64,000 nt of DNA. Source: Antitrichia curtipendula (lineage: Eukaryota > Streptophyta > Bryopsida > Hypnales > Leucodontaceae). The notes beneath the pieces are model-generated. The model saw only the letters and a list, made by a program, of their open reading frames with translations. It had not been told where the DNA came from and made no database searches. The position numbers and the translations under genes are program-made. Positions 24,841 through 36,735 of the stretch are shown here, piece after piece. The stretch lies in contig OX579639.1 of assembly GCA_951230915.1 (NCBI GenBank), positions 2,728,001 through 2,792,000 of the forward strand, given 5' to 3'. The stretch's first letter is position 1; every line of letters begins with the position of its first letter.

Positions 24841-25476
24841 GAAGTGAATATCTCAACATTTGAGAGGCAGGCGGGATTCTCTACTTCCACTCCAATATTC
24901 CTTCTCTTCTACTTGCTATGAACCACATGTAATTCCTTTACCCAAATTTAATCCAAATTCCGATCCGTTTATGCTCAACTGTGCTTACAGCGGGATGCTC
25001 ATACCTCACCAAGAAATTAAACTTTTTGGGCAAACATCAAATCTCGAATATCATAAATTTTGAGACTGTGCTACCGGGAGAGGTGGTGGGTGGGTACGAG
25101 GGGCAGTTTCGTATACTGTATTTATCAATTCAAGTGCACCTCTTGGTTGAGTGAGGCATGCTTGTTTATGAATCCCCGTGTAGTTATGGGATCATCAGGA
25201 GGGGATGTACCATTCCCCCATTCATTGCACTTAGGAAGTCACTAAAATAATAATGAGATTCATGAGACATGCCTATACAATCCTATTTTTTTTGCTTTTC
25301 AGCACAAGCAATTGAGCAGCCCAATATTGCTTTGGAAGTCCGAGTACTCGGTCCCCCGTGGGGTACATGTCCATGCACTCTGGGGTAAACTAATAAGCCT
25401 TTGGTCTGTACCCCCGGGAGTTGTACTCACATTTGTGCAATGAGATAGATGGACCCTTCAATTACACCAGGCAGTT
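24841..25476. other. Intergenic, slightly less A+T-rich, no gene
   Basis: Open frames of about 60 codons at 24860-25063 and 25060-25245 show no recognisable motif and are not called. Nothing else was identified. Confidence 0.45.
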
Positions 25477-25944
25477 TTAACCCCTCACCACGCGGGGGGG
25501 GGGGGGGCGTTTTTCATCCACTGAAAAAGCGAGGGAAGTGTGAAAACATCCAAGATTAATTAAACATTATAGTCTGTAAATGGAGTCCGCAAAAAACTGA
25601 TTAAGAAATCATGTTCGACATGCCTCAAAGGTAACAATCAATCAAATTAAATAGTGAGTTCAACTCTTTATGGGGAAATTGACGTTGTGGAGAATTTATT
25701 CTCCACATTGGTCAAGAAGTGTCTATTGCACACAATGACCATCATCACAAAGTTCAGTGCATGCCAATATGGTGCATTGAAACGCTATCAAGCTAATTTG
25801 GTACCAACCTTCATATTTAGGTTTGAAATTAAGTTTGCATAGAGATTGGCACCAAATTAGCTTGATAGCATTTTAGTGCACCATATTAGCACAGTAATGG
25901 CATGTCTTGACTTTCCTGATGATGGTTGGGTGGTGAGGGGTTAA
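25477..25944. mobile_element. TTAA-bounded element, 468 bp, partly foldback
   Basis: Left end TTAA then CCCCTCACCAC; right end GTGGTGAGGGG then TTAA: 11-base perfect inverted termini. The inner segments also pair: about 25770-25808 with about 25848-25890, sharing GCTATCAAGCTAATTTGGT. A run of G (about 25494-25507) sits just inside the left end. Structure and flanks fit the TTAA-target MITE group, with ends related to those at 49910-50901. Confidence 0.75.
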
Positions 25945-28900
25945 GGTACATTATCCCATGACATTATGGACATAATGGCACGATACTACTATTTGGAAAA
26001 GGTGGGAATCAGTTTTAGCGGTAGACAAGCAATATGAAACAACGTCACAATTGAAAAAATCGTTTTTGGACTTCACATGATTTAAATTTTTTTATGGAAG
26101 GATGTTGCCTTGGAGTTAACATGAAAGCTCGTAGACATGCCTGGCAATGTCAAAAAATAGCTATTGTAGGACTTCTAACTAACCCATGTCCAACTTAATA
26201 TGTATACAATTTAGTCCATAATAACCTCAATCCAACCACTAACTTCAATTGCAAAAATAGACTAATTTGCATTTTTTTGAAGCTAACCAAGAGTGAATTG
26301 ATGATACTATATAATTAAGCGTAGATTTTTTCCATTCTAGCCGCATGTTATTTCTATTTCATGCAATCAACTCCCTATAGTCTTCAAGTAATTCCTTCGT
26401 TTATATTTATATTTTCCAATACAAACACCCTTGAAGGGGCTTGTTCTAGATGTCCATAATGGAAGTTTGGACTAGAATGAGGTACTTTACATCATTTCCT
26501 ACATCAATTGGAAAGAAAATAATATAAGTTCGTATCAATTTTGTTACAAATTAAATTCTTCCTAGAGGGATTGTCACACACATTCCCTTGCTATCCCCTC
26601 AAAAAAGACATGCACAATACCCTATACCTGCCAATTTCTCCAAACTATTGCTTCTCATTTTTTTGAGGGGTTTAGGCCAACTCCTTGAGAACCTTATAGC
26701 TAAACAACCCAACCGATATTTTTTTTATGCACAATTTTTCTCCGGTTGGCTACAATCAAAAAGAGGTTGGCTAGTTTTTGTGAAGGAAATTTTCATTTTG
26801 GGGGTTCAAAATAGCCATTTTACTTTTGTCTTTAAAGACCAATAGTCAAATCTTACCTAGGTATCACCTACTTTTGATATAGATATCACCAAGTATCACC
26901 TAAGTATCCCATGAGTATTGAAGAAATCGTAGTGGTTACCTCTTCAAAATGAAAAAGAAATCACTTTGTCTTTGTTCCTTTGTGCCCCCAGCTGCTTGCG
27001 GCTGGATGCTTGTATTCTTTTATTTTAGTGCAGTAAAGGGTAAAAAAAAGAAGTAAACTTAAAATTTTTAAATCACTCACCTAACCTATCCAAGAAGAAG
27101 TCAAAAAGGAATTTCAGATTAGGGGAGCTATTCAGAGGAGGCGAGTCTGTAACCCCCAGAATTTTAGCAGCAGCTGAGCTTGGTATTTTTTTCCCCATTC
27201 AAACTCCACCAGGGGAAAATTACTGATATAAGAAGAGCAAGGCTGGCACCAGCCAAGTCAAGACCAAGTCAAGACCCCCCAGAAAAAAATGGCAAGCAAA
27301 TTGTTCCCATTCCAAAGCCAGAAGTTTTGAAGTCTCCCCGGCCTTTTTCTACAGAGATGGCAGAAGACTCTCCAGACTTTGGGCTTGGCAGTCAATTAGA
27401 CTTGCCCCCCTTTTTTGTACTCGGTACTCCCATCAGTAGCCGACTTGGGGGAGTCCTTCTTTGAGGCGCTCCTCATAATTGCTTTATTATCATGATGTAC
27501 TACCCCAAACTCTCACTCACAAAAACAACACATGATTAAGGAGGAGGAGGGAGGGGAGGATTGATTTTAAATATTTGGTGAGGGTTGGTTGAAGGTTCAA
27601 TCAACACATGTTCCATTCTTCTCAAAAAAGTCCTTTGTGTGAAATTCATACGAAGGGAGGTTGGGAAGCATGCCGAGCGAGATTTGAATTCGAGATGAAT
27701 CATTCTTCATACACACAAAGCTTGCCAATTTCAAAAGCTTATTCAAAAAAAAAGTTGCAGGCATTATTGTCGTCACAAAGCCTGGACACACAGACGCGGA
27801 GATAGAAAAGAAAGTTTGCAACTTGCTCAAAAAGAAAAAGCTGAAACTGCATTTAGGGCAAATGGTTTGAACAATGCATTATTTTGGGCAAACGGCTCTG
27901 CAAAACAGCGGAGGTTTTTATTACTTCCTTAGATACACTTCTGTCATTTGGTCTTTGTCACATTGACATCAACAAACCAGCAGTCCATTCATATGTCATG
28001 TGGAAGTAAGCCACTGAGAATAAAAGCATCGTTTCCTGACTTTAAAGCTGCTATTCAACCAAAATGTATAAAGGGCGGGGCTCTCATACGAGTTCAGTTC
28101 AGAGGAAAAGGCTGAAACATATCATTTAAGGTAAAAGCGTTTGCGGTTTTGTTTTTCTCCCCAGCCGCTGGTGCCACGAGAAGAAACTTTTGCTTTGACC
28201 ACACAAGCAAAAGAAAGAAAGAAAAAAATCGTACTTCTGACACCCCATATCTTGTCCAACTTCGTCCGTCCAAACGTGATGATTCATTTTTCTTCTTCAG
28301 TATAATGCAGAATGCATGGTCTCCTCAACTCACCTGACTCCCAGCAGAATATTGGAACCACAAATTCTTTTTCCATGTCTCATTTGCTAACTCCTCCAAC
28401 TAGTTTTTATCCTAATTACATGGTTAGTGTACAGACCTAATTTTTGAGCTCATATGAATCAATTCCAGACCTTGCAAACCAAGCACACTGGTCTTTATGG
28501 TATGGGGTGTACAGTGGTAAGTGAAAGGGTGGCCCATTCAAAATAGAAATAGACAGGTTTAAAATACTACACCCACCATCCTTTACTCTCAGTCAAGTAC
28601 ACTACAATGATGTTTGTCCCTTCCATTGTCAGCATATTTCACTAAGATGTGGGATTTCAAGTATCTGATCAAATAGTATTTAGACAGACAGGGGTGAGAG
28701 GATGCATTGTCCATGAGCAAAGAGAAACACCCATTCAGTAAGTTAAAAAAGAGAGGGTCTAATCAAGCATGAACAGAATAGAACCCCATGTGGCTTTGGC
28801 AGTAGACATTGAAAACCTTGACCACACAAGACCCATATCCATCAACTGTCAGCCTGAACCAGAGCCTCTCAGTGGCATTCAACACTCACAGTCCACCATT

Positions 28901-29518
28901 TTCTCATCATACCATATCTCCAAGCTCTGAGGTCCAAACTGCAGAAAAATCTGTCAGTGAAGATCCATTACTCAAAACGAGGTTGAACTAAACGTCAAAT
29001 GAATTTTTGATTTTGAATTGAAAAATGTTTTTTGGAACTGCATTGATCGAGTTTACAATATTATTACAATCGAGGCCTTTCTCGGTAGTGCGCCATAACG
29101 TTCTGTTATCCGTCAACAGCCCCTCTGAAGCACAGCCTTCCTCACAGCTGCCGGTCCTCACCGCCCTCTGGAGATTCCATCTCACGTCACATGTGCAAGA
29201 GCCGCGCACATGAGAGAACTGCTCCTTGTCAAGAACAGCCACCAAGTAACAGTGACAACTTAGGAAGTTGATCGAGGTCCCCCTGGATTTCTGGATTTTC
29301 TTGTAATCACGGGCTAAGATGAAGCACATGATGGCTCTTTACAGAGTGCATATTCGACAGTTGACGGATAGAGCTGAGTCCCAACGAAACCATCGTCGGC
29401 AGCTTTTCACAAACGTCAAGTCCTCTTGCACAATCTTGAATTAGTTTTTGCTTTTTGTGGTTCTATGCTGGTGATGGTATATCACGGAAATTGGATGACG
29501 ACAACGATTCACCGCTCG
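25945..29518. other. Mostly unique intergenic DNA downstream of cyclin gene 2
   Basis: From about 26.9 kb the composition is more balanced and no family repeats were found, so this is probably low-copy DNA. It includes the 3' flank of cyclin gene 2 (the transcript would run leftward from 29518). A TATAAA followed by a GGGCGGGGC box lies at 28068-28082 on the + strand; it looks promoter-like but no gene follows. No conserved protein was recognised apart from the frame at 27168-27467. Confidence 0.4.
27168..27467 (+). other. Open frame of ~99 codons, proline/lysine-rich, unrecognised
   Basis: Open from just after an in-frame TAG (27165-27167) to TGA at 27465-27467, with no ATG at its start; an AG at 27166-27167 could be a splice acceptor. 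The translation is rich in P, K and S in the middle (KSRPSQDPPEKNGK, then EVLKSPRPF) and ends acidic to hydrophobic. No family recognised. It could be an exon of an unannotated gene, a gene relic or chance. Confidence 0.2.
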
Positions 29519-31794
29519 TTATTCAAGATCCTTGAAGTATTCTTCGGGTAGAACAGCTGGTGGAACTAAAGTTGCCACGCACTTAAACTGCGTCAGATAA
29601 CAAACGGTAGTGTTAGAGACGACTAAATTTTAATTGCATCATGAGCATTGGTAGCAGCTCTAAACGGAACTTTCATAGTTAGCAACAGAGCTATCAACAC
29701 ACTAAATGTATGTAGCAGCGTTGTGATCAGCAACAAACTTTGAAACAAATGCTTGGAACATTGATATCAACACTCTCAACGCCACCCTTCATCTTCCATA
29801 TGCTCACCTTATGTTGCCTGTACTTCTCTCGTATAGCGGGAAGTGTGCAGCTCTTGGTGTTTCGCTGGAGTTCATGGATGGCTTTCACGCAACTCTCGAG
29901 TTCTGATGGCCTGTAACCGGTGTAATGTTGCAATGTCGCATCCCACGGACACGTCGACGAGTCGAGAGTTATCTTGGCCAGGTACACGGAAGATGCGGCT
30001 ATCATTGAAGGAAGGAATGGCAGAAACCCATACTCCAGTAGGGTGAGCTCAGCCAGAAAGTTCCCTAGAAATTCCAGAACCAGGGTCGGAGCTTTATAAC
30101 TTGCTTGGGCTGCTCGGATAAACCTCCTCAAGAAGCTCTTCGTGGTGGGTGTCGTAAGCTCAAACTTCAATTCGTTAAGGACTCCCCTCTCCATTTCCAA
30201 TACCTGAAAATTTCACATTGGGTTATTAATCTTGAAGTACAATGGAATTCATGGAAATGCAATCCGCTTCAGTTAATTACTATACTATACGGTCAAAAAA
30301 ACCGTACCTCGTCACGGCAGTAAGTGTTGTCTGTGATGTAGCAGAACTCCTCAACCTGAGGAGCGCATATCTCTTCGTATTTGCTGAAATCAGATGTGGG
30401 GAAATTTCAGCAACGGATCTGAAGTAAATACCTCTTCATTTAATTTTCCAAATTCAGCATACCTTACTGATTATCATCAACAGGGAAAGGATAAAAGCGT
30501 AGAATACTCACGCAGCAATGAGCATGCAAGCGACACCGAGGAGTTGTAGCCTTTGTCGGGTGACAACGTGCGAAGACAGAAACCGATCGATGTAGGAGAC
30601 CGTTAAGTATAAAGTGTCGGGAACCAGTTTATATTCCTCAGCAACCTGCGCGAAGAGAACGTGATTAGGAATGTGAGAATGCAAAACCCCTGTTGAACAT
30701 ACAATATTTGCGAACGTCATTTAAGGGCGAATACATGGTAAGCCAGAAAAAAAAATTACATCACAGAAGCATCTTCACCTCAACAAGCCAATCAACGAGA
30801 ATTCCCCGCATAGTGGGATTGATGTCCAGTTGCATAGAATCCATGAAGTTGGCTGAAGGTCGCCTTTTAATCTGCGTACACACCAAGAGAGTTTTTCAGT
30901 CCAAGAACGCACCAATGATAAACTCGAGAAGCTCCCATGCACGCGTTGAAACTCTTGCGCACTCCAACGAGACTGCAGACTCGGGGGAATGTAGAGGCTC
31001 GCAATCTCACCTCAGCCATACGCAAATGTACATAAATGTCGGTGGCGTACATGCTGCACATTTGAGGGTCGGAATGATCATTGTCTATATCTTGATAGCT
31101 CAATCCTCCGTTGGACCATCCTGATTTCTCCAAGGGGCTCCGGTCGCTGAATAAGTCACCTGCTTCGACAAAGCCCAAAAAACATCAGAACTAATTCCAA
31201 TGCAGAGTAGATACACTCTCTCAGTCTGAGAAAGAATTCAACGAACATGTCATTGATACTACTGAAAGGAAAAAAGAACACGCCGCTGTCATTGAGATTG
31301 CCCTGTCTGTCGGTAATAATACCTTGCTTCACCCGATCCTTGGCCTCTTTCGATATGTAAAGGTTTTGCACCGTCCGTCTCTCTAAAGAAGCAATCGCTT
31401 CAGAGCTACTCCTGGGTTGAGATTCCAATACTTGCTTGCAGCCTGGGGCGCCCAGAAAGTTTCCAGGATACGCATTTTCATCTCCATGGGTGGTGATCTG
31501 CGATGCTTTCAACTCTACTACATCGGAAATGGTAATGGCAGTAGCAGCCACAGGGCGATGAGTGTTCTGCTGATTCGAAATATTGGAAAGCGCGGCACGT
31601 TTTCGCACCGGTTGCACAGGCCGCTTCCTGGGTTGCAATGAGGTGCTGCTTCCACCGGGCTTGGACGAGGTTTCTTCCATGGCCGATCGCTTGGCGGCAG
31701 CACGGGTTTGCCTCACTTCGTCGGAGGTAGGCACCGACAGATTACTCGAAGAACGGGGGCGCAGGTGTCTTACACTTTCAACTCCACCTGTCAT
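29519..31794 (-). CDS. CYCA: A-type cyclin, seven exons (462 aa)
   Basis: Paralogue of the cyclin at 7213-8913, with the same role as a kinase-activating subunit. Exons on the - strand: 31794-31323, 31159-31011, 30871-30779, 30645-30512, 30383-30308, 30203-29808, 29587-29519 (TAA). Introns are 163, 139, 133, 128, 104 and 220 bp, all GT-AG. The ATG at 31794 is the first in frame after an in-frame TAG. Visible parts: basic clusters RKR (56-58) and RKR (64-66), destruction box RAALSNISN (66-74), MRGILVDW (228-235), LVEVAEEYKLVPDTLYL, AKYEE (283-287), TPTTKSFLRRF from 327, and the C-terminal FKCVATLVPP. Introns 2, 5 and 6 coincide with those of the other copy. Introns 1 (phase 1), 3 (phase 0, after WLVE) and 4 (phase 2, before KYEE) are found only here. 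Nothing is broken. Subclass within A-type undecided. Confidence 0.95.
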
Positions 31795-32760
31795 TCTCAA
31801 GGTGAAGAACAATCGGCAACCGGACACCAGGTTCTACGAGAAGGAGATAAAAAGAGACTAAGGTATACCGCACATCTTCCCAGGTCCCCCAACCTCCTTC
31901 CCTTGTTCACAACCCCGTCGACTTCTTTCAAATGATCAGACACCCCCAAGCTCCCACGATTCTCACTTTGGATTATATACAACAGCACTCAGTCTCCTTC
32001 CGTGCAATGCGACTGTCCGAATTCCTACACAGAGCAATGTCGATACCGCAGGACAACCAATTCGCCCAATACCATGGGTCCTCCACCAATACCACCCTCT
32101 GCCACTTGTCACTAATTCTTGCACCCCCAACGTAAAACCCCGAATATCTTCACCGCCACTGGCCACATTCGATCCGCCACTCGCAAAAAAAAACCAAAAC
32201 TCAATCCACAATCAAACCAAAAACCTCAAACCTCTATACAATGCCACCACCCAACGCCACCCAAGCTACGGAAACTCTCACCTCATAATAATACTCCGCT
32301 ATCCACGCTAATATTCCCCCACCTCACACACACGCACCCCACCCCACTCCAAACCTCAATCCCAATAAACACCCACCCCCCTTCCCAAGGCCCACTCCGA
32401 TTCACCACCATCCAAGAACCCCGGCCCCCCTTTCTTGCCTTCCTTTCTTCCTTCCAATCCCGCTCTCAATCAATCAAAGATTGCGCCAATACCTCCAATA
32501 CACCGCCACCCCGACTTCCAGTGCGCACAATGCGGTTCCCACTATACAAGAAACACACGGAACACACACACAGAGACCCACAAGAAAGGTTTTAACGCAA
32601 TGCCAATCGATCTCCCCAACCACAAAGAACGGCCTCCAGCTTATTACATAGCCAATGCAGTTGTGGGAGACCGAGAGAAAAAAACAAAACTCTCAAGGAC
32701 AAGTGAAGACTGGCAGAGGTGGTGGAGGGAAGATCAAGAGCGGCGCAGAGCAAGTGTCAG
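31795..32760 (-). promoter_or_regulatory. Probable 5' leader of cyclin gene 2
   Basis: Upstream of the cyclin start the - strand is G+T-rich for several hundred bases (the + strand reads as C+A-rich), matching the bias of the 6760-7130 leader of cyclin gene 1. Open frames on either strand (for example 32119-32595 +) are low-complexity translations of this biased sequence and are not called as genes. Transcription start not determinable. Confidence 0.45.
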
Positions 32761-33488
32761 GAACGTCTTAAGGAGGAGAGACTGATGAGAGATGTGTCAT
32801 CTCTCCCCAGCCAGGCGATGGTGGCGATCATTGTGGAGCTGGAATGCCGTTTTCTGTGCCGTTGAAGGCCCAGAAGGCAGGGCAGGGCCAATTCAAGATT
32901 GAAATTGAAATTTGAAAATGGGGCAATACGAATGCGGGGGTGGGGGGTGGGCGGGGAAGTACCGTAGTGTGTTGGGGAGGGTTTAGCCTGCTGGCCTTGG
33001 CGAGGGGGAAAGGAAAGGGCAATCGGGGGCGGAAGAAAGGGCGACGGAAGCTCGCTGCGTTGCGCGGGGGTCGGGGGGTTTTGCGGGTGGCGTTGGGGAT
33101 TTGAAATTGCAGGAGAACGGGCCCGCGCTCGCACTCGCGCCCGCGCTTGGTCCGCGTTCACACATGGCAAGGCAGGCAGGCAGGCTGGCTGGCTGACTGG
33201 CTGGGCCTACTCCTACGCGCCCGGTTTGCTTGGCCCGCGCCCGTCCCGCGCCCGGTCTTTTCCCCTGAAGTGAGTGATGTTTTCAGTTTTAGTTCAAGTG
33301 GGGGACCCGGCCTGCCATTATTATTTATTACACCCTTTTGTATTCCCTGGCGTGCTGGGCTCTGTTGTTCTCCTCCTGTCCCAGAGTCCGGGCGGGTTGG
33401 CCTGGACTTCTGCCTTGACTTTCCACTCTGCCCTGTTCTTATTGCTTGCACCAATATTCCGGGAGAACCACCAGTTGGTTCAGTGATA
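32761..33488 (-). promoter_or_regulatory. G+C-rich upstream region of cyclin gene 2
   Basis: A G+C-rich island lies upstream of the leader, comparable to 5881-6658 upstream of cyclin gene 1. It contains alternating CGCGCCCGCGC-type segments around 33120-33150 and 33230-33255 and GGCAGGCAGGCAGGCTGGCT-like short tandem repeats at about 33166-33205. Long frames on both strands here are composition artefacts. Promoter function is inferred from position only. Confidence 0.35.
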
Positions 33489-33690
33489 GTTGGTGGAAAT
33501 GGGAAAAACAAAAAAAGTTGCAATTTGAAAATATCTGGAAAAAAAATGGGAAAAAATCTATAAAATTTCTATTTTGAGTCAAAAATAGAAAGAAAAAAAA
33601 TGGACTCAGTAATTGGAAATTTTGGTTCAACATGGGAATTGGAGGAAAATAGTTGGTAAAACTCAAAAAAAAAACCAAACGCTAACTTGG
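33489..33690. repeat. Dispersed A+T-rich repeat, second copy of 21306-21486
   Basis: Begins GGTGGAAATGGGAAA and continues in parallel with the 21.3-kb copy, including GCAATTTGAAAATAT, then AATTTCTATTTTGAGT, then AAAAAATGGACT. It lies at the edge of the G+C-rich cyclin 2 upstream island. Confidence 0.55.
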
Positions 33691-35246
33691 ACATTTCTTC
33701 GCTTGTGGGCTATTTAAGGGGTCCAAAAAAAAGGAGTCTCCTTTTGTCCATCTAGTTTTTTCAGTTTTTTCCCATTTTTTTTTATGAGTATTCAAATGGA
33801 AGTGAGCCATTTGAATATGAGGAGGGGGGGTATGTCACTGTGCATGGGGGGATTAGGTATGTATTAGGAATAGTTTTTTTGTGGGAGCTAGAGGAAATGG
33901 ATGAAGTACATCCAAGTTTCATATTGAAAAGAAATATATTTGTCCCAATACTCTTCAAGGATGTGACTAGTTGCTTAATTAGGGAATATTTCCAGTAGGG
34001 GCCCGGAGGACCAAAAATTGGAGGGGGCCTAGAAGGAGTGTGGATACTACATGTGCTCTAGGCAGTTTTCTATCACCATGCAAAGAACTTACTCAAATAT
34101 TCTCGATATATAGACTCGATTCTCTAAAAAGAACAGAAGGGTCCACATGGTAACGTCTGGATAAAAGATGATGGTTTTGTTTTGTTTTTTAAATAGAGTT
34201 GATGGGGGAACTATAGTTTCTCATTGTCTTTATCCGAAATTTATCCCCCTCTACCCATGCTTCGAAGCACTCCAACTCGTAGAAGAGAAAAAACAAGGGC
34301 TAGAGTCTAGAGAAGGTGCTAAAGCCTTGGATGAAGCTCTTCTATAGTGGAAAACAATATATGGGTCCAATTCTAGATCTCAAGTCCCCCCCCAATGGAA
34401 ACATGCTCTTATTGGGGTTTTTATGATGTTTGTGCAAGGTTTCGAAGTAGTTCATGGGAGATGGGTTGAAAAGAAAAAACTTACAAAAAGGAAGATCTTG
34501 TGCCTATATTTTTCTCATGCCATAATATGTTTTGCCTTTAAAATTACAAATCTGCAATTTTTCTTCTAATATGCTCTCTTAGAAGATTAAAAAAACTATA
34601 TAATTGAATTTTGGCTCATCATATTATTTCTCATAGCAAAGCTCTACTTTTACATTACTTAGCCCATAATGAAGCCCTGCAGGATGGCAATGAATTTCAT
34701 GTAAAGGTTAACCTTGTCCCTTTATTTTTTTTCCTTCCTTATGCCTCCCATTCCACTTACCTTCCCCGGGGGGGGGGGAGGGGGGGGGGGGTTCTCATAA
34801 TTTAACATTCATAATCGGTTGTTGACTTTTCAATGCTAACGTGGCACCTTCCCATTGGCAACCCGTCACATTGCCATTACAAGTTGCAACTCATAACCTT
34901 CTTTCCTTTCAACTTGCTTCCTACACCTTGAATCATGAAGATCAAAGGTTGTGATTGGAAAATGTACAACCGGTTATGTATGATAACCTATTTGCCACTA
35001 GTGCAGCTCATCGGTTATCTAATACATAATTCTCACATTCACTGATATTGACAATGTGACATTTTTGATGGACTAAGAGGTCCAAAGTAGACCTCATCTT
35101 TTTTAACCTTGAAAGAATATGCCCTTGTGAGCAAGGTAGCACCAGAATACTCCAATTATTGAATCAATAGGTGCGTTTTGTTTTCTTCTACAGTTAATAG
35201 TGAAGTCATCCTTTAGACCTTTTAGGTCCACAACATCCTTACAAGG
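33691..35246. other. Intergenic, no gene; long G-tract
   Basis: No recognisable gene. A tract of guanines broken by a single A occupies about 34768-34791 and could fold as a G-quadruplex. The remainder is ordinary A+T-rich DNA with short chance frames. Confidence 0.5.
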
Positions 35247-36147
35247 TAAAACCCTAAATGCCCCAAGGGACCAAAAGTGTTCTCATATAGTTTCAAGTCC
35301 AAATCAAAGTGCTATAACTTTTGCATCCAGTGTCCAAATTTAATAAAAACTTGTTGGAAATTTTGCGCTCTCTCTCCTAGTTCGTGTAATAAAATTTTAT
35401 AATCAATCCAAGATGTACTGATTTTTTGGAAGCCAATCAAACTTCAAAGTTTCAATTTCAATTCAACAAATTGCATTTGATGGCTACAACTTTGGGGGGC
35501 TTGTATCTCCTTTATTTAATGTTCATTTTCAATTAGATGTGTTGTGTTATGATCCTCTTGCAATCTGGTTTTCGTGGTAAAGTTTTCATGTCAATCTAAG
35601 CTGTTTTGAATGTTTGGGAGCAATTCGAAGATCAAAATCCGGACATTTTTGGATCATAGTGAACTTTGGCAACTTGTTTCTTCTTCAAACAATGTTCGTT
35701 TCTGATTTAATTTTTTGGGAAAAATTGCGCATACTAGTCTAGTTTATGTGGCTAAATATTCATATCAATCCAAGAAGTCATGACTGACTAAGAAGCATTT
35801 TAGTAGAAGGAGGTTCAACCTCAAATGTGTTTTTTGCAACTTTTTTGTTATTTTTGACATTTCAAAGTCATTTTACAGCCACAAAATGAGTCAATTGAAT
35901 GATATTTTCTTTCACCAATATGTTTGTGTGTTTGTTATAAATCACTTTGTAGTTTAATTTTTTTTCATTTGAGTAGGTTTAGGAGTCAAATTTCACCTCC
36001 AGATGTGATGCTAGGAAAATTTCATCATCCTTTTTCAACACTAAAACATTATAATATTGCTATCTATGTGGTCAAATGACTCCAAATTTGATTCATATCA
36101 TCTACAACACCTACACTACAACATTGTATAGTTTAAATTTCTATACC

Positions 36148-36735
36148 TTAACCTCTAAAGTCCCAAGGCCTTTTTTCCATCAAAGATCATTCAAACTGCC
36201 ATTTCTATTGCAAAGAGCAAAAAACTTTAAATTTATTCTTTTCTTTTTTTGCATATCTAACTATAGAATCCTATAGTAGACTAGCATAAGAATGCATTGA
36301 TGAAATTTCAAATTTTTGACGATGTAGATTGTAAGATATTTGTATTTAAAGTGAAGAAAACAAGTTTTTTTCAAGAAGATGTTTAGATTGCCCCCGAAAC
36401 AAGATTGTCCATAACTTTCTCATCATTAGTCCAAATAGAATGGTTCAAAGCTTCAAATATAGACAAAAATGTAATATTTGAGAAAAATAATGAAAAATGA
36501 AAAAAAAATTATTTTTTTGTGATTTTTTTTAGCTGCCCCCGGAACTGCTTTTTGGACTTAGGGTGGCATAACTTTTGCTCCTGAGCACCGATTGAAATAA
36601 AGATCATATTCCCATAAAACTAATCTAATCTCCTATATTAAATTTTTTTTTTAATCATTTCAAAAATTGAGATCACACGAACCTACGTGAAATCCCAAGA
36701 GTCCCTCGTAGGGACTTTGGGACTTTAGTGGTTAA
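36148..36735. mobile_element. Nested TTAA-bounded element 1, 588 bp
   Basis: Left end TTAA then CCTCTAAAG; right end CTTTAGTGG then TTAA. Interior shares the CCATAACTTTCTCATCATTAG segment with copies at 52778-53364 and 62627-63178. A subterminal stem, GTCCC TCGTA GGGAC, lies at 36701-36715. It shares its right TTAA with the next nested element. Confidence 0.75.

Noticed and set aside
28060..28140. Promoter on the + strand (TATAAA plus GGGCGGGGC box at about 28068-28082)
   Set aside because: No coding region or transcript-like structure follows; a chance match cannot be excluded.
32119..33563. Protein-coding genes upstream of cyclin 2 (frames of 116-158 codons)
   Set aside because: Translations only reflect C+A-rich or G+C-rich strand bias (T/P/H/N runs); no domain, and the position fits the cyclin leader and promoter.
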